From Ectothiorhodospiraceae bacterium (lineage in GTDB: Bacteria; Pseudomonadota; Gammaproteobacteria; HK1), in assembly GCA_024234875.1 (NCBI GenBank), contig JACKNM010000011.1, positions 1 to 64,000 on the forward strand: DNA of 64,000 nt, written 5' to 3'. The position numbers and the translations under genes are program-made. The notes under the pieces are model-generated. The model was not told the origin of the DNA and did no database searches. It saw only the letters and a program-made list of their open reading frames with translations. Within the stretch, counting starts at the first letter, position 1, and every line of letters starts with the position of its first letter. This document shows, piece after piece, positions 1 to 16,178 of this stretch.

Positions 1-2403
1 TGCGCGCGGGTGGCACCTACCTGGTGACCGGCGGCCTCGGTGGCATCGGCCGCGCGCTCGCGCGCCATCTGGTCACCGACCTCGCGGCGCGGGTGGTGCT
101 GGTGGGGCGCACGGCGTTGCCGGCAGAGCACGAGTGGGACGACTGGCTCGGTGCCCATGCCGAGGACGACCCCGTGGCGCGGCGCATCCGCGTGGTGCGC
201 GAGCTGCGAGGCCGCGGGGGGCAGGTCGAGGTGCTGGCGGCCGACGTCGCCGATCGCGCGGCGATGGAGCGCGTGTTCGCCAGTGTCGCCGAGCGCTTCG
301 GTGCGCTCGACGGCGTCATCCACGCCGCCGGGGTGCCGGGTGCGGGACTGATCGCGCTGAAGACCGCGGAGGTTGCGGAGGCGGTGCTCCGCCCCAAGGT
401 CGAGGGCACCCTGGTGCTCGCGGAGCTGGCGGCGCGCGCCGGCGCGGGGTTCCTGTTGCTGTGCTCGTCACAGACCGCGGTCAAGGGAGCGGCCGGACAG
501 GTCGACTACACTGCCGCGAATGCGTTCCAGGATGCGTTCGCGCTCGGGCGTCGCGGCGATCGCGTGCCGCGCGTGGTGGCGGTGAACTGGGATACCTGGC
601 GCGAGGGCGGCATGGCGGTCGACACCGTGCTGCCGGCGGAGTACGCGGCCACGCGGTCGAGCCGACTGGCGCTCGGCCTCAGCGACGACGAGGGCTGGGA
701 GGTGACCCGGCGGGTGCTCGCCACCGGGTGGCCGCAGGTCCTGGTCTCGACCTGCGAGTTCCCGCCGCCGGCCGCCGCGGCGCCGGCGCTCGAGCCGCCC
801 GACGATGCCTCGGAGGCCGCCGCCACGCCGGGCGGTCACGAGCGACCGGAGCTCGAGGCCGACTACGTCGCGCCCTCGGGGCCGGTCGAGACCGCGGTCG
901 CGGCGCTGTGGGGCGCGCTGTTCGGAATCGACCGCGTCGGCGCCAACGACGACTTCTTCGAGCTCGGTGGCCACTCGCTGCTCGCCACCCAGCTCGTGAA
1001 CCGGCTGAAGCAGGAGTTCCCCGACGCGGTGTTGTCGCTACGCGCGCTCTACGACAGCCCGACCGTCGCCGGCCTCGCGGCGCGCATCGCCGCCGCCGCG
1101 CCCGCACCGCGGGCGGCACCGCGCACCCGGCTCGCGGCTGCGGTCCCCTCGGAGCGGGCCGCGATCCTCGCCGAGTACGTGCGCGAGCAGGCGGCGGAAG
1201 CCGCCGGCGCCGCGGTCCCGGCCGACGACGACCTCCGGGCGCTCGACCTCTCGACGCTGGTGCCGGGTCTCATCTGGGCCTTCAAGCGCGACCTCGAGCT
1301 CTCGGTCTACCCGCGCGAGATCCTGCGCGACCCGTCGGTCGGCGCGATCGCGGAGATCCTCCGCCGAGCGCTGTTCGACACCGGCGGCCACTCGACCGGC
1401 GCCGACACGCGCGCGGGTGGCTCCGCCGCCTCGGCTCGGTCCCGGGCTCCGGTCGCCGTCGCGGTATCCGAGCGTCTTCCCGCCGCCGCCTTCGTGCTGT
1501 CCGCCCCGCGCTCGGGCTCGACGCTGCTGCGCCTGATGCTCTCGCGACACCGAGGGCTGTTCAGCCCGCCGGAGCTCGGGTTGATGAACGTCGCCTCCGC
1601 CGGCGAGTGGCTCGGCGCGCTCGGGCGGGTCGTCGACGTCGACGGGTTGGGCCGTGACCTGGCGGCGCTGGCGCGGCTCGACCCCGCGACCTGCGTCTCG
1701 GAATTGCGTGCGCTCGCGCGCGACGATGCGCCGGTGGAGCGGGTGTATCGCACACTGCAGCGCTGGGCAGGAGAACGCCTGTTGGTCGACAAGACGCCGT
1801 CCTACGCGATGAACGCGGCGGTGCTCGAGCGCGCGGACGCGATGTTCGACGGCGCGCGCTTCGTCCATCTCGTCCGTCACCCGTACGCGATGATCGAGTC
1901 GTTCGTGCGCCACCGTATGGCGCACCTGCTGGAGGACGACCCCGGTGATCCGCAGGCGGTGGCCGAGCACTGGTGGACGACCTGCAACGAGAATCTGGTG
2001 GCGCTCGCGGATCGGCTCGGGCCGCAGCGCGTCCACCGGGTGCGGTACGAGGATCTGGTGCGCGAGCCGGAGCCGGTGATGCGCGAGATGTGCCGCTTTC
2101 TCGACGTCGAGTTCGATCCGGCGGTGCTCGACCCCTACGCACGTGGCGCGGTGATCGGCGGCGTCGGCGATCCGGACATCCTGCAGCACGACGGCGTGGA
2201 TCCGCGGCTGGCCGATGCATGGGAGCGGGTCGAGCTGGCGCGGCCCGTCGACCCCCGCACCGCCGCGCTTGCCGCACGCTTCGACTACACGTTGCCGGGG
2301 AACGACTCGGACGCGGGGAGCGACGACGCGCTGCTCGCCCGCCTCGACCGGATGAGCGCCGAGGAGATCGACGCCCTGTTCCAGCAGACCTTCGACGGAA
2401 GCG

Positions 2404-2423
<20 letters not shown>
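1..2423 (+). CDS. PKS fragment: KR - carrier - degenerate carrier - sulfotransferase (5' partial)
   Basis: The open frame enters from the left edge (first full codon at base 3), so upstream PKS domains are missing. The visible protein starts inside a ketoreductase (residues 1-240): Rossmann motif VTGGLGGIG at once, catalytic Ser in LLLCSSQT and Tyr/Asn in DYTAANA. A carrier domain follows with LGGHSLL, phosphopantetheine Ser near residue 325. Residues 385-460 have the shape of a second carrier (conserved start EYVREQ and end DPSVGAIAEIL), but the DSL motif reads STL, so it has no attachment Ser. A PAPS sulfotransferase closes the protein (about 490-765), with the 5'-phosphosulfate loop APRSGSTLLR. 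The tail MSAEEIDALF resembles a docking helix. In the curacin family a sulfotransferase activates a beta-hydroxyl for decarboxylative release; here no TE follows, so the ST may simply sulfate the KR-derived hydroxyl (inference). The next gene starts 20 nt before this stop. Confidence 0.88.
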
Positions 2424-7085
<4,662 letters not shown>

Positions 7086-7089
<4 letters not shown>

Positions 7090-10000
7090 GCGAGCCGGCG
7101 GTCCTCGACATCTACGGCCTCTCACCGCTGCAGCACGGCATGCTGATGCATGCCCTGCAGGCGCCGGGCTCGGGGCTCTACTTCGAGCAGATCCGGGTCA
7201 GCCTCGAGGGCGATCTCGACACCGCGACGCTGTGCCGGGCCTGGCAGCACGTGGTCGATCACCACGACATCCTGCGCACCGCCTTCGTGTGGGAGGACCT
7301 CGACCACCCGGTGCAGGTGCTCCACGAGCAGGTCGAGCTGCCGGTGCTCGAGGAGGACTGGCGCGACACACCCGCGACCGCGCTCGCGGCGCGGCTGCGG
7401 GACTTCCTCGAGCGCGATCGGCGTCGCGGGTTCGAGCTCGAGCGCGCGCCCCTGGTGCGCCTCGCGCTGCTACGCACCGGGGACGATCGCGTCGAGCTGG
7501 TGCTGAGCTTCCACCACATCCTCCTCGACGGCTGGTCGCTCGGGCTGGTGCAGCGCGACATTGCCGAGAGCTACGCGGCGCTGCGACGTGGCGAGCAGCC
7601 GCGGCTTGCTCCGGCGCGCCCGTTCCGCGACTACATCGACTGGCTGGCGGCGCAGGACCCGGAGCGTGCACGCACCTACTGGACCGCCCGCCTCGCCGGA
7701 GTGACCGGTCCGACCCCGTTGTCGGTGGACTGGGTGCCCGGAACCCTGCCCGGCGACGAGTCGCAGTACGCGGAGCAGGCGTCCGAGCTCGACGACACCG
7801 AGACCGCGGCCCTGCAGGCCTTCGCGCGCGGCAACGGCCTCACCGTCAACACCCTGGTGCAGGGGGCCTGGGCGATCGTGCTCGGGCGCTACGGTGGGCA
7901 GGACGACGTCGTCTTCGGGACCCTGACCTCGGGTCGGCCGGCCGACCTCGAGGGCGTCTCCTCGATGGTCGGGCTGTTCCTGAACGCGCTGCCGATGCGG
8001 GTGCGGCTGCCGCGCGCGCAACCACTCGGCGCCTGGCTGGCGCAGCTGCAGACCGACCAGGTCGAGATGCGGCAGTTCGAGTACGCGGCCCTGGTCGACA
8101 TCCACGGCTGGAGCGACGTGCCGCGCCGGCTGCCGCTGTTCGAGAGCCTGCTCGCGTTCGAGAACTACCCCGCGTTCAGCGCCGGGACCGACGATTTCCG
8201 GGGTCTGCGCGCGGTCGACGGCAGCGCCTTCGAGCGCACCAACTACCCGGTCAACCTGGTCATCCGCCCGGGTGCGCGACTGCGGATGCGGGTGCTGCAC
8301 GATCTCCGCTGCCTCGACGCCGAGCGCGCGCGCCGCCTGCTCGGGCATCTGCGCCACGTCCTGCGGCAGATGGCTGCCGGCGCCGACGTCACGCTCGGCG
8401 ATGTCGCGCTGCTCGATCGTGCCGAGCGCGACGAGCTCCTCACGCGGTGGAACCGCACCGACCAGCCGTTCGACCTCGACCGTCCGGTGCCGACCCGGGT
8501 GGTCGACCACGCGGCGGCCGACCCCGGTGCGGTGGCGCTCGCCGACGCCTCGCGCCAGCTCACCTACGGCGAGCTGGAGGCGGAGTCGGCGGCGCTCGCG
8601 CGCTGGCTGCGGGCGCAGGGGGTGGGGCGTGACACCGCCGTCGGCGTGCTGGTCGAGCGCTCGGTGGACATGGTGGTGGCCTGGCTCGCGGTGATGCGAG
8701 CCGGCGGTGGCTACCTGCCGCTCGACCCCGAGTACCCGCCGTCACGGCTCGAGTACATGCTCACCGACAGCGGCGCGCCGGTGCTGCTGACGCAGGAGAC
8801 GCTGGCCGCGCGCGCTGCCGGCTTCGCCGGCACCGTGCACTGTGTCGACCGCCCGCTGCCCGCGTCGCCGCCGGCCTCGTCGGGTCTCGACGAGGCCGCA
8901 CCCGACGCCCTGGCCTATCTCATCTACACCTCCGGCTCGACCGGCGAGCCGAAGGGCGTGGCCGTCGAGCACCGTGGGCTGGCGAACCTCGTCGCCTGGC
9001 ATCGGCGTGCCTACGACGTGACCCCAGCGGATCGGGCCACCCAGTTCGCGGGCATGAGCTTCGACGCGAGCGTGTGGGAGGTCTGGCCCTATCTCGCGGC
9101 CGGGGCCCGCGTCCATCTCGTCGACGCCGCGGTCCGCCAGGCGCCGCGCGAGCTGCTGCGGTGGCTCGCCGACCGCGAGGTGACGATGACGTTCCTGCCG
9201 ACGCCGGTGGCGGAGGCGGTGCTGCGCGAGCGGTTCCCACCCGAGTTGCGACTGCGGGTGATGCTGACCGGCGGCGACCGGCTGCACGCGGTCGAGCGCC
9301 GCGATCTGCCGTTCCGGCTGGTGAACCACTACGGCCCGACCGAGAACAGCGTCGTCAGCACCGGTGCCGAGGTCGAGCCCTCGAGCGCGCTGCCGCCCAT
9401 CGGCTGGCCGATCGACAACGTGCGGGTCTACGTCCTCGACGACGCCGGCGAGCCAGTGCCGCTCGGGGTGCCGGGCGAGCTCAACGTCGCAGGTGCGAGC
9501 CTCGCCCGTGGCTACTGGGGGCGGGACGCGCTGACCGCGGAGCGCTTCGTCGTGCGTGCGCTGGCCGGCGGACGCCACGAGCGCGTCTATCGCACCGGCG
9601 ATCTGGTTCGCCAACGCGCCGACGGCGCGCTCGAGTTCCTCGGTCGCACCGATCAGCAGGTCAAGCTCCGCGGCTTCCGGATCGAGCTCGGCGAGATCGA
9701 GGCGGTGCTGCGTCGCCAGCCCGGGGTGAGCGACTCGGTGGTGGTGTGTCGCGAGGACCGCGCCGGCGACCCGCGCCTGGTCGGCTACGTCACCGGCACC
9801 GACCTCGCCCCCGCCGCGCTGCGCGAGGGGCTGGGGGCGGCGCTGCCCGAGTACATGGTGCCGTCGGTGGTGATGGTGCTCGACGCCCTGCCGCTGACCC
9901 CGAACGGCAAGGTCGATCGCCGCGCGTTGCCGGCGCCCGAGGGCGCCGAGACCGTCGGCGAGGCGGTGGCGCCGCGCAGCGCGCTGGAGCACCAGCTCGC

Positions 10001-13000
10001 CGCCATCTGGTGCGAGGTGCTCGGTCGTGAGCGCGTCGGGGTGCACGACAACTTCTTCGACCTCGGCGGACACTCGCTGCTCCTGCTGCAGGTGCAGTCG
10101 CGGCTCTCGTCGGAGCTCGACCACCCGGTGCCGACGATCGCGCTCTTCCACTATCCGACCATCTCGCAGCTCGCCGGCCACCTGAGCGGGGAGCTCGCCG
10201 AGCGCCGGGTGCGCGAGGAGGCGCGGGATCGCGCCGAGCGGCGCCAGCGTGGCGCGTCGAGCGCGCAGGCGATCGCGGTGATCGGCATGGCCGGGCGTTT
10301 TCCCGGCGCCCCCGACCTCGACCGGCTGTGGGAGAACCTGGTCGCAGGGGTGGAGTCGGTGCGCCACTTCACCATCGACGAGCTCCGCGCCGCCGGCATT
10401 CCCGACGCCCAGGCGCGCAATCCCGCCTACGTCGGCGCGCGCGGCGTGCTCGACGACGCGGAGCTCTTCGACGCCGCGTTCTTCGGCTACGCCCCGCGCG
10501 AGGCGGAGCAGCTCGATCCGCAGCAGCGGGTGCTGCTCGAGTGCGCGTACGGCGCGCTCGAGGACGCGGGTCACGACCCGCAGCGCTTCCCCGGTGCGGC
10601 CGGTGTCTATCTCAGCGCCAGCCGGAACACCTATCACCTGCGCCAACTCCAGCTCGCGGCCGCCGGCGGCGGGAACCAGGTGCCGAGCGCGTTGCTCAGC
10701 AATCCCGAGTTCATCCCGATGCGGGTCTCCTACAAGCTCGACCTCCGCGGGCCGAGCGTGAACGTGCAGACCGCCTGCTCGAGCTCCCTGGTCGCCGTCC
10801 ACCAGGCCTGCCGCGCGCTTCTCGACCACGACTGCGACCTCGCGCTCGCCGGCGGGGTGAGCGTGATCGTGCCGCGTGTCGGCGGCTACGAGCATCAACG
10901 CGGGGGGCCGCTCTCGCCCGAGGGTCGGTGCCGGCCGTTCGACGCCGACGCCACCGGCACGGTGCCGGGCGAGGGTGTCGGGGTGGTGGTGCTCAAGCGT
11001 CTCGACGAGGCGCTGGCCGACGGCGACAGCATCCGCGCCGTCATCCGCGGCACCGCGATCAACAACGACGGCTCCGACAAGGTCGGGTTCACCGCGCCGA
11101 GCGTCGAGGGGCAGGCAGGCGCCATCGCGCTCGCGCTCGCCACCGCCGAGGTCGAGCCCGACAGCGTCGACTACGTCGAGACCCATGGCACCGCCACCGA
11201 GCTCGGTGACCCGATCGAGATCGCCGCGCTCGCGCGCGTCTTCGGTGGTCGTGACCCGGAGGCGCCACGCTGCCGGCTCGGCGCGGTGAAGGCGAACATC
11301 GGTCATCTCGATGCCGCCGCCGGGGTCGCCGGGCTGATCAAGACCGTGCTCGCACTCGAGCACCGCACCTTCCCGCCGCTCGCGAATTTCAGTCGGCCGA
11401 GCCCGGCCGTCGACTTCGCCTCGGCGCCGTTCGAGCCGGTCGCCGCCGCGAGCCCGTGGCCGGCCTCGTCGGACCGTCCGCGACGCGCCGGCGTGAGCTC
11501 GTTCGGCATGGGCGGGACCAACGCCCACGTGGTGGTCGAGGAGGCTCCGGCGGCGCCGGCGCGCGAGGCGCGGCCGCCGGCCGAGACCCTGCTCGTGCTC
11601 TCGGCGCGGTCGTCCGATGCGCTGGAGGCGATGTGCGACCGGCTCGCCGACCACCTGGATACGCATCCGGGGGTCGACATCGCCGACGTCGCCTTCACCC
11701 TGGAGACGGGGCGCCGTCGCCACGACGTGCGCACCGCCGTGGTGGCGTCCGACCCGGCCGCTGCCGCCACCGCGTTGCGCGCGGCGACCCGCCGCCCGGG
11801 TGGTGTCGGGGTGGCGCGCGGCGCGCCCGAGGTCGCCTTCCTGTTCCCCGGCCAGGGTGCGCAGCACCCCGGGATGGGCATGGCGCTGCACGCCGGCGAG
11901 CCGGTGTTCCGCGAGGCCTTCGACGCCTGCTGTGCGGCGCTCGCCCCGGAGCTCGGCGTCGACCTCCGTGAGCTCGTGCTCGGTGCGTCGGACACCGCCG
12001 AGGCGCGGGCGCGGCGACTGGCGGATACCGCGATCACCCAGCCCGCGTTGTTCGCGGTCGAGTATGCGGCGGCCGAGCTGTGGCGGAGCTGGGGCGTCAC
12101 CCCGAGCGCGATGCTCGGCCACAGCATCGGCGAGTACGTCGCCGCCGCGCAGGCCGGGGTGATGTCACTGAGCGACGCGCTGGCGGTGGTGGCCGAGCGC
12201 GGGCGGTTGATGGCGGCGCTGCCACGCGGGGCGATGCTGAGCGTCGGGCTGTCGGAGACCGAGCTGCTGGCGCGCATCGGTGCCGAGATCGACGTCGCGA
12301 GCGTGAACGGCGTGCGCTCGTGCGTGGTCTCGGGCCCGGAGGCGGCGGTCGAGCGACTGCGGGCCGAGCTCGACGGCGAGGGCGTCGACGCCCGTCGGCT
12401 GCGCACCTCGCACGCGTTCCACAGCGCGATGATGGAGCCCGCGCTGGCGGCGTTCGAGCGGCGGCTGCGCGACGTCGACCTCCAACCGCCGCGCACCCGT
12501 TACGTCTCCAACGTCACCGGCACCTGGATCACCGCCGCGCAGGCGACCGACCCGAGCTACTACGCGCGTCACCTCCGCCAGGCGGTTCGCTTTGTCGAAG
12601 GGCTTGCCACCGTGCTCGATGCCGGCTGCCACGCGCTGCTCGAGGTCGGCCCGGGGCGATCGTTGTCGGCACTGGCACGCGCCCACCCGGCGCGGGCGCA
12701 GGACGTGGTGGTGGCGCCCACGCTCGCCGCGGTCGATGCCACCGGCACCGATCGCGAGGTGGCGCTGGAGTCGCTCGGACGGCTGTGGGCGATCGGTGTC
12801 GAGCCCCGCTGGGAGGTGCTCCGTGGCGACCGGAGACACCGCCGAGTCTCGCTGCCGACGTACCCCTTCCAGCGCCAGCGCTACTGGCTCGACGACACGC
12901 CGTCGCGTGCCGTGGACGGTGCCGGGCCGCCGATCAAGATCGCCGACCCCGCGCGCTGGCTCCACGCACCGTCGTGGCGTCGGGCCGAGCGGCTGGTGGC

Positions 13001-16000
13001 GCCGGCCGCGCTCGGCGCGCAGTCGTGGCTGTTGCTCGAGCCCGGTGACGCGCTCGGTGACGCGCTCGCCGCGGCACTGACCGCCCGCGGCGCCGACGTG
13101 ACCCGTGTGCGCCCGGGTGCGGCGTTCGCCGAGACCGCCCCGGGAGCCTTCACGGTGCGCCCGGCGGTCGCCGACGACCATCGCGCACTCCTTGCGCGGC
13201 TGCGCGAGTCGGGCCGTTTCCCGCACGCGATCGTCGTCACCTGGCTGGTCACCGGGGCGTCGGCGCCGGCGCCGGCGGTCCTCGCCGAGCGCGGCCTGCA
13301 CGCGCTGGTGGCGCTCGCGCAGGCGCTCGGGGACGACGGCGGCGAGGAGGCGGTGTCACTGTCGTTCGCCGCCGACGGCGTGCTCGACGTCCTCGGCTCC
13401 GAGGCCGTGGTCCCGGACAAGGCGATGGCGATGGGGCCGTGCCGGGTGATGCGCGCGGAGCTGCCGCGGATCCATTGCCGTCTGGTCGACGTGCACATCG
13501 CCAGCCCCGGCGCGGTCGAGGTCTCCGCCGCGACCCTGCTCGCGGAGGCCACGCTCGATGGTCCCGAGGTGGTGGTCGCCCACCGGGGTCACTATCGCTG
13601 GGTGGAGGCGACGACACCGCTCACCGCGCCGGAGCCACCCGAGCTCCCGTTGCGCGAGGGTGGCACCTATCTCGTCACCGGCGGGCTCGGTGGCGCCGGG
13701 CTCGCGTTCGCGCGCGCCCTCGCCGGAAGCGTCAGGGCGAACCTCGTCCTGGTCGGTCGGAGCGGGCTCGGGGCGGGCGGGGACGAGGCGCGGCACGCGG
13801 CGCGGGCGGCGGCGGTGCGCGCGCTGGAGGCCGCGGGCGCGGAGGTGGTGGTCGAGGCGGCCGACGTCGCCGACGCCACTGCGATGGCGGCGGTGGTCGC
13901 CCGGGCGCGCGCGCGCTTCGGTCGGATCGACGGGGCGATCCACGCCGCCGGCGTCCCTGGTGGCGGCATCCTGCAGCGCCTCGACGTGGCCGCCATCGAG
14001 CGCGTGCTGGCACCGAAGAGGAACGGCGTCGAGATCCTCGCGGAGCTGCTCGCGGCCGACCGTCCCGCGTTCCTGCTGCTCTGCTCGTCGCTGATCACGA
14101 CCATGGTCGCGCCCGGGCGCGCGGACTACATCGCCGCCAACGCCTATGTCGACGCCTATGCCCGCGCGCACGCGGCGCACGCCGACACGCGGGTGATCGC
14201 GGTGAACTGGGATACCTGGGTCGAGAGTGGGATGGCGGTCGAGGCGCTTCGCGCGCGCGCGGGCACGGCGCCGGACCTGCAAGGGCTGACCGACGAGGAG
14301 GGCGGGCAGATGATGCTGCGCGCCCTCGCGTGCGGCCTGCCCCAGATCGCGGTGTCGGTCACCGACCGCGCGTCGCGGCGGCTCGATGCGGCGCGCACCG
14401 AGGGCAGAGCCGCGGCGCAACCCTCGGCGGCGGCGGCCGAGACGGCCCGGCCCGGCCCGAAGCGCTATCCGCGCCCACCGCTCGCGATCGCCTTCGTCGC
14501 GCCGCGCACCGAGACCGAGCGGCAGATCGCGGAGATCTGGCAGAGCCTGCTCGGCATCGAGCCGCTCGGCGTCGACGACAACTTCTTCGACCTCGGCGGC
14601 GACTCGGTGCTCAGCATCCAGGTCGCGGCGCGGGCCGGTCAGCTCGGCCTCCAGCTCACCCCGAAGCAGGTCTTCGAGTGCCAGACCATCGCCGAGCTGG
14701 CGCGGGCCTGCGACGCGGAGCCGGCGGCGCCCGCGGCAGGCGAGACCGCGCTCGCCGAGCGCACCGGCGACGCGCCGCTCACCCCGGTGCAGCGCTGGTT
14801 CTTCGCCGACCCGCCGGCCGAGCCCGATCACTTCAACCAGTCGATGCTCCTTCGGCTCGCGGCCGGTGTCGACGCCGCCCGTCTCGGCGACGCGATCACC
14901 GCCCTGGCAGGGATACACGACGTGCTCCGCAGCCGTTTCGTGCTGGTGGACGGGGCGCGGGTGCAACGCGTGGTGCCGCCGGGCGACCCGGTATCGCTCG
15001 AGGTCGTCGACCTCGCGACCCTCGACCCCGATACCCGCCGGCAGCGGCTCCAGGCCGAGGCCGAGCGCGTCCAGGCGAGCCTCGACTGCGCGCGGGGGCC
15101 GGTGCTGCGCGCGGCGCTGTTCCGACTCGGCGAGGCCGACGGTGACCGGCTGCTGCTCGCGGTGCACCACCTCGTCGTCGACGCGATCGCGTGGGGGTTC
15201 CTGATCGAGGATCTGCGTGCCCTGTACGAGGGTCGTGCCGCACCGGGCGCGGCATCGCGCGCGACTCCCTGGGTGCACTGGGCGCGGCGGCTCGCGGCGC
15301 ATGCCGACAGCGACGTGGTCACCGGTGCGCTCGAGTACTGGCGCCGGTGGCGGGACTGCGCGGTGGACCCGCTGCCCGTCGACGACGACCAGGGTGCGAA
15401 CTCGGTGGCCTCCACCGAGCGGGCGTCCCTGGTCCTCGACGCGGAGGAGACGCGCGCGCTGCTGGCCGCCGCGCGCGAGCGCCACGGCGCGCAGCCCGAC
15501 GAGATGCTGCTGGCGGCGCTGGCGGCGGCGGTGCGCCAGTGGAGCGGTGGTCGCGGGCTCGCGGTCGCGCTCGAGGGCCACGGCCGCGACGCGGCGATCG
15601 AAGGGGTCGACGTGTCGCGCACCGTCGGCTGGTTCACCGCCATCTACCCGGTGTTCCTCGAGCCGCCGGCCGATGGTGGCTCGGGCGCACTGGTCGCCCA
15701 TGTGCGCGAGCGCGTCGGCGCCGCGCGCGGGCACCAGCTCGACCACGGGCTCCTGCGGTACGTGTGCTCCCTTCCCGAGGCCAGGGACACGCTGGCGGCG
15801 CTCCCCGAGCCGGAGATCGTCTTCGTCTATCTCGGGCAGTCGCGGGCCGACGCCGCCGGTGGCGGCGCGCAGTGGCAGCCGGCGCCCGAGCCGAGCGGGC
15901 TGCAGCGGGCGCCCGGCAACGCCCGGCGGCATCTGCTCGAGATCGTCGCCTCGATCGCGGGCGAGCGCCTGGCGCTGACCATCGCGTTCAGCCGGAATCG

Positions 16001-16178
16001 CCACCGCGCGGAAACCATGGAGCGTCTGGTGGCGTCGTTGCGTCGCGCGCTTCACGACCTCGTCACCGCGCCGGTCGAGCCCGCGCCCGCACCGTCGGTC
16101 GAGGCGTTCAGCGCGCGCAAGCTGTCGCCCGACGACCTCGCGCGCATCCGTCGCCAGCTCGGAGAGCGCAGTGGCTGA
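7086..16178 (+). CDS. Hybrid NRPS-PKS: C-A-PCP-KS-AT-KR-PCP-E
   Basis: 3030 aa from TTG 7086; the open frame runs further upstream, but the C domain begins DIYGLSPLQ right after this TTG. Domains: C (about 10-440, HHILLDGWS); A (about 455-960), pocket D, A, W, F, L, G, H, V, V, one change from a known Leu code (DAWFLGNVV); PCP (LGGHSLL, Ser about 997). A full PKS module follows: KS from about 1063 with Cys 1231 (TACSSS), HGTATELGD and NIGHLDAA; AT with nucleophile Ser 1680 (GHSIGEY) and HAFHS, the malonyl-CoA signature; KR (about 2190-2420) with CSS and DYIAANA; a carrier with GGDSVLS (Ser about 2507); then an epimerase-like domain (about 2560-3000) with TPVQRWF, HHLVVDAIAW, EGHGRD and RTVGWFT. 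Leu extended by malonate and reduced at the beta position would give a statine-type residue. An epimerase on a ketide has no obvious substrate (see findings). Confidence 0.92.

Noticed and set aside
8742..12122. Long - strand open frame opposite the hybrid gene
   Set aside because: Same shadow effect; low-complexity Arg/His/Gly-rich translation without domain motifs.
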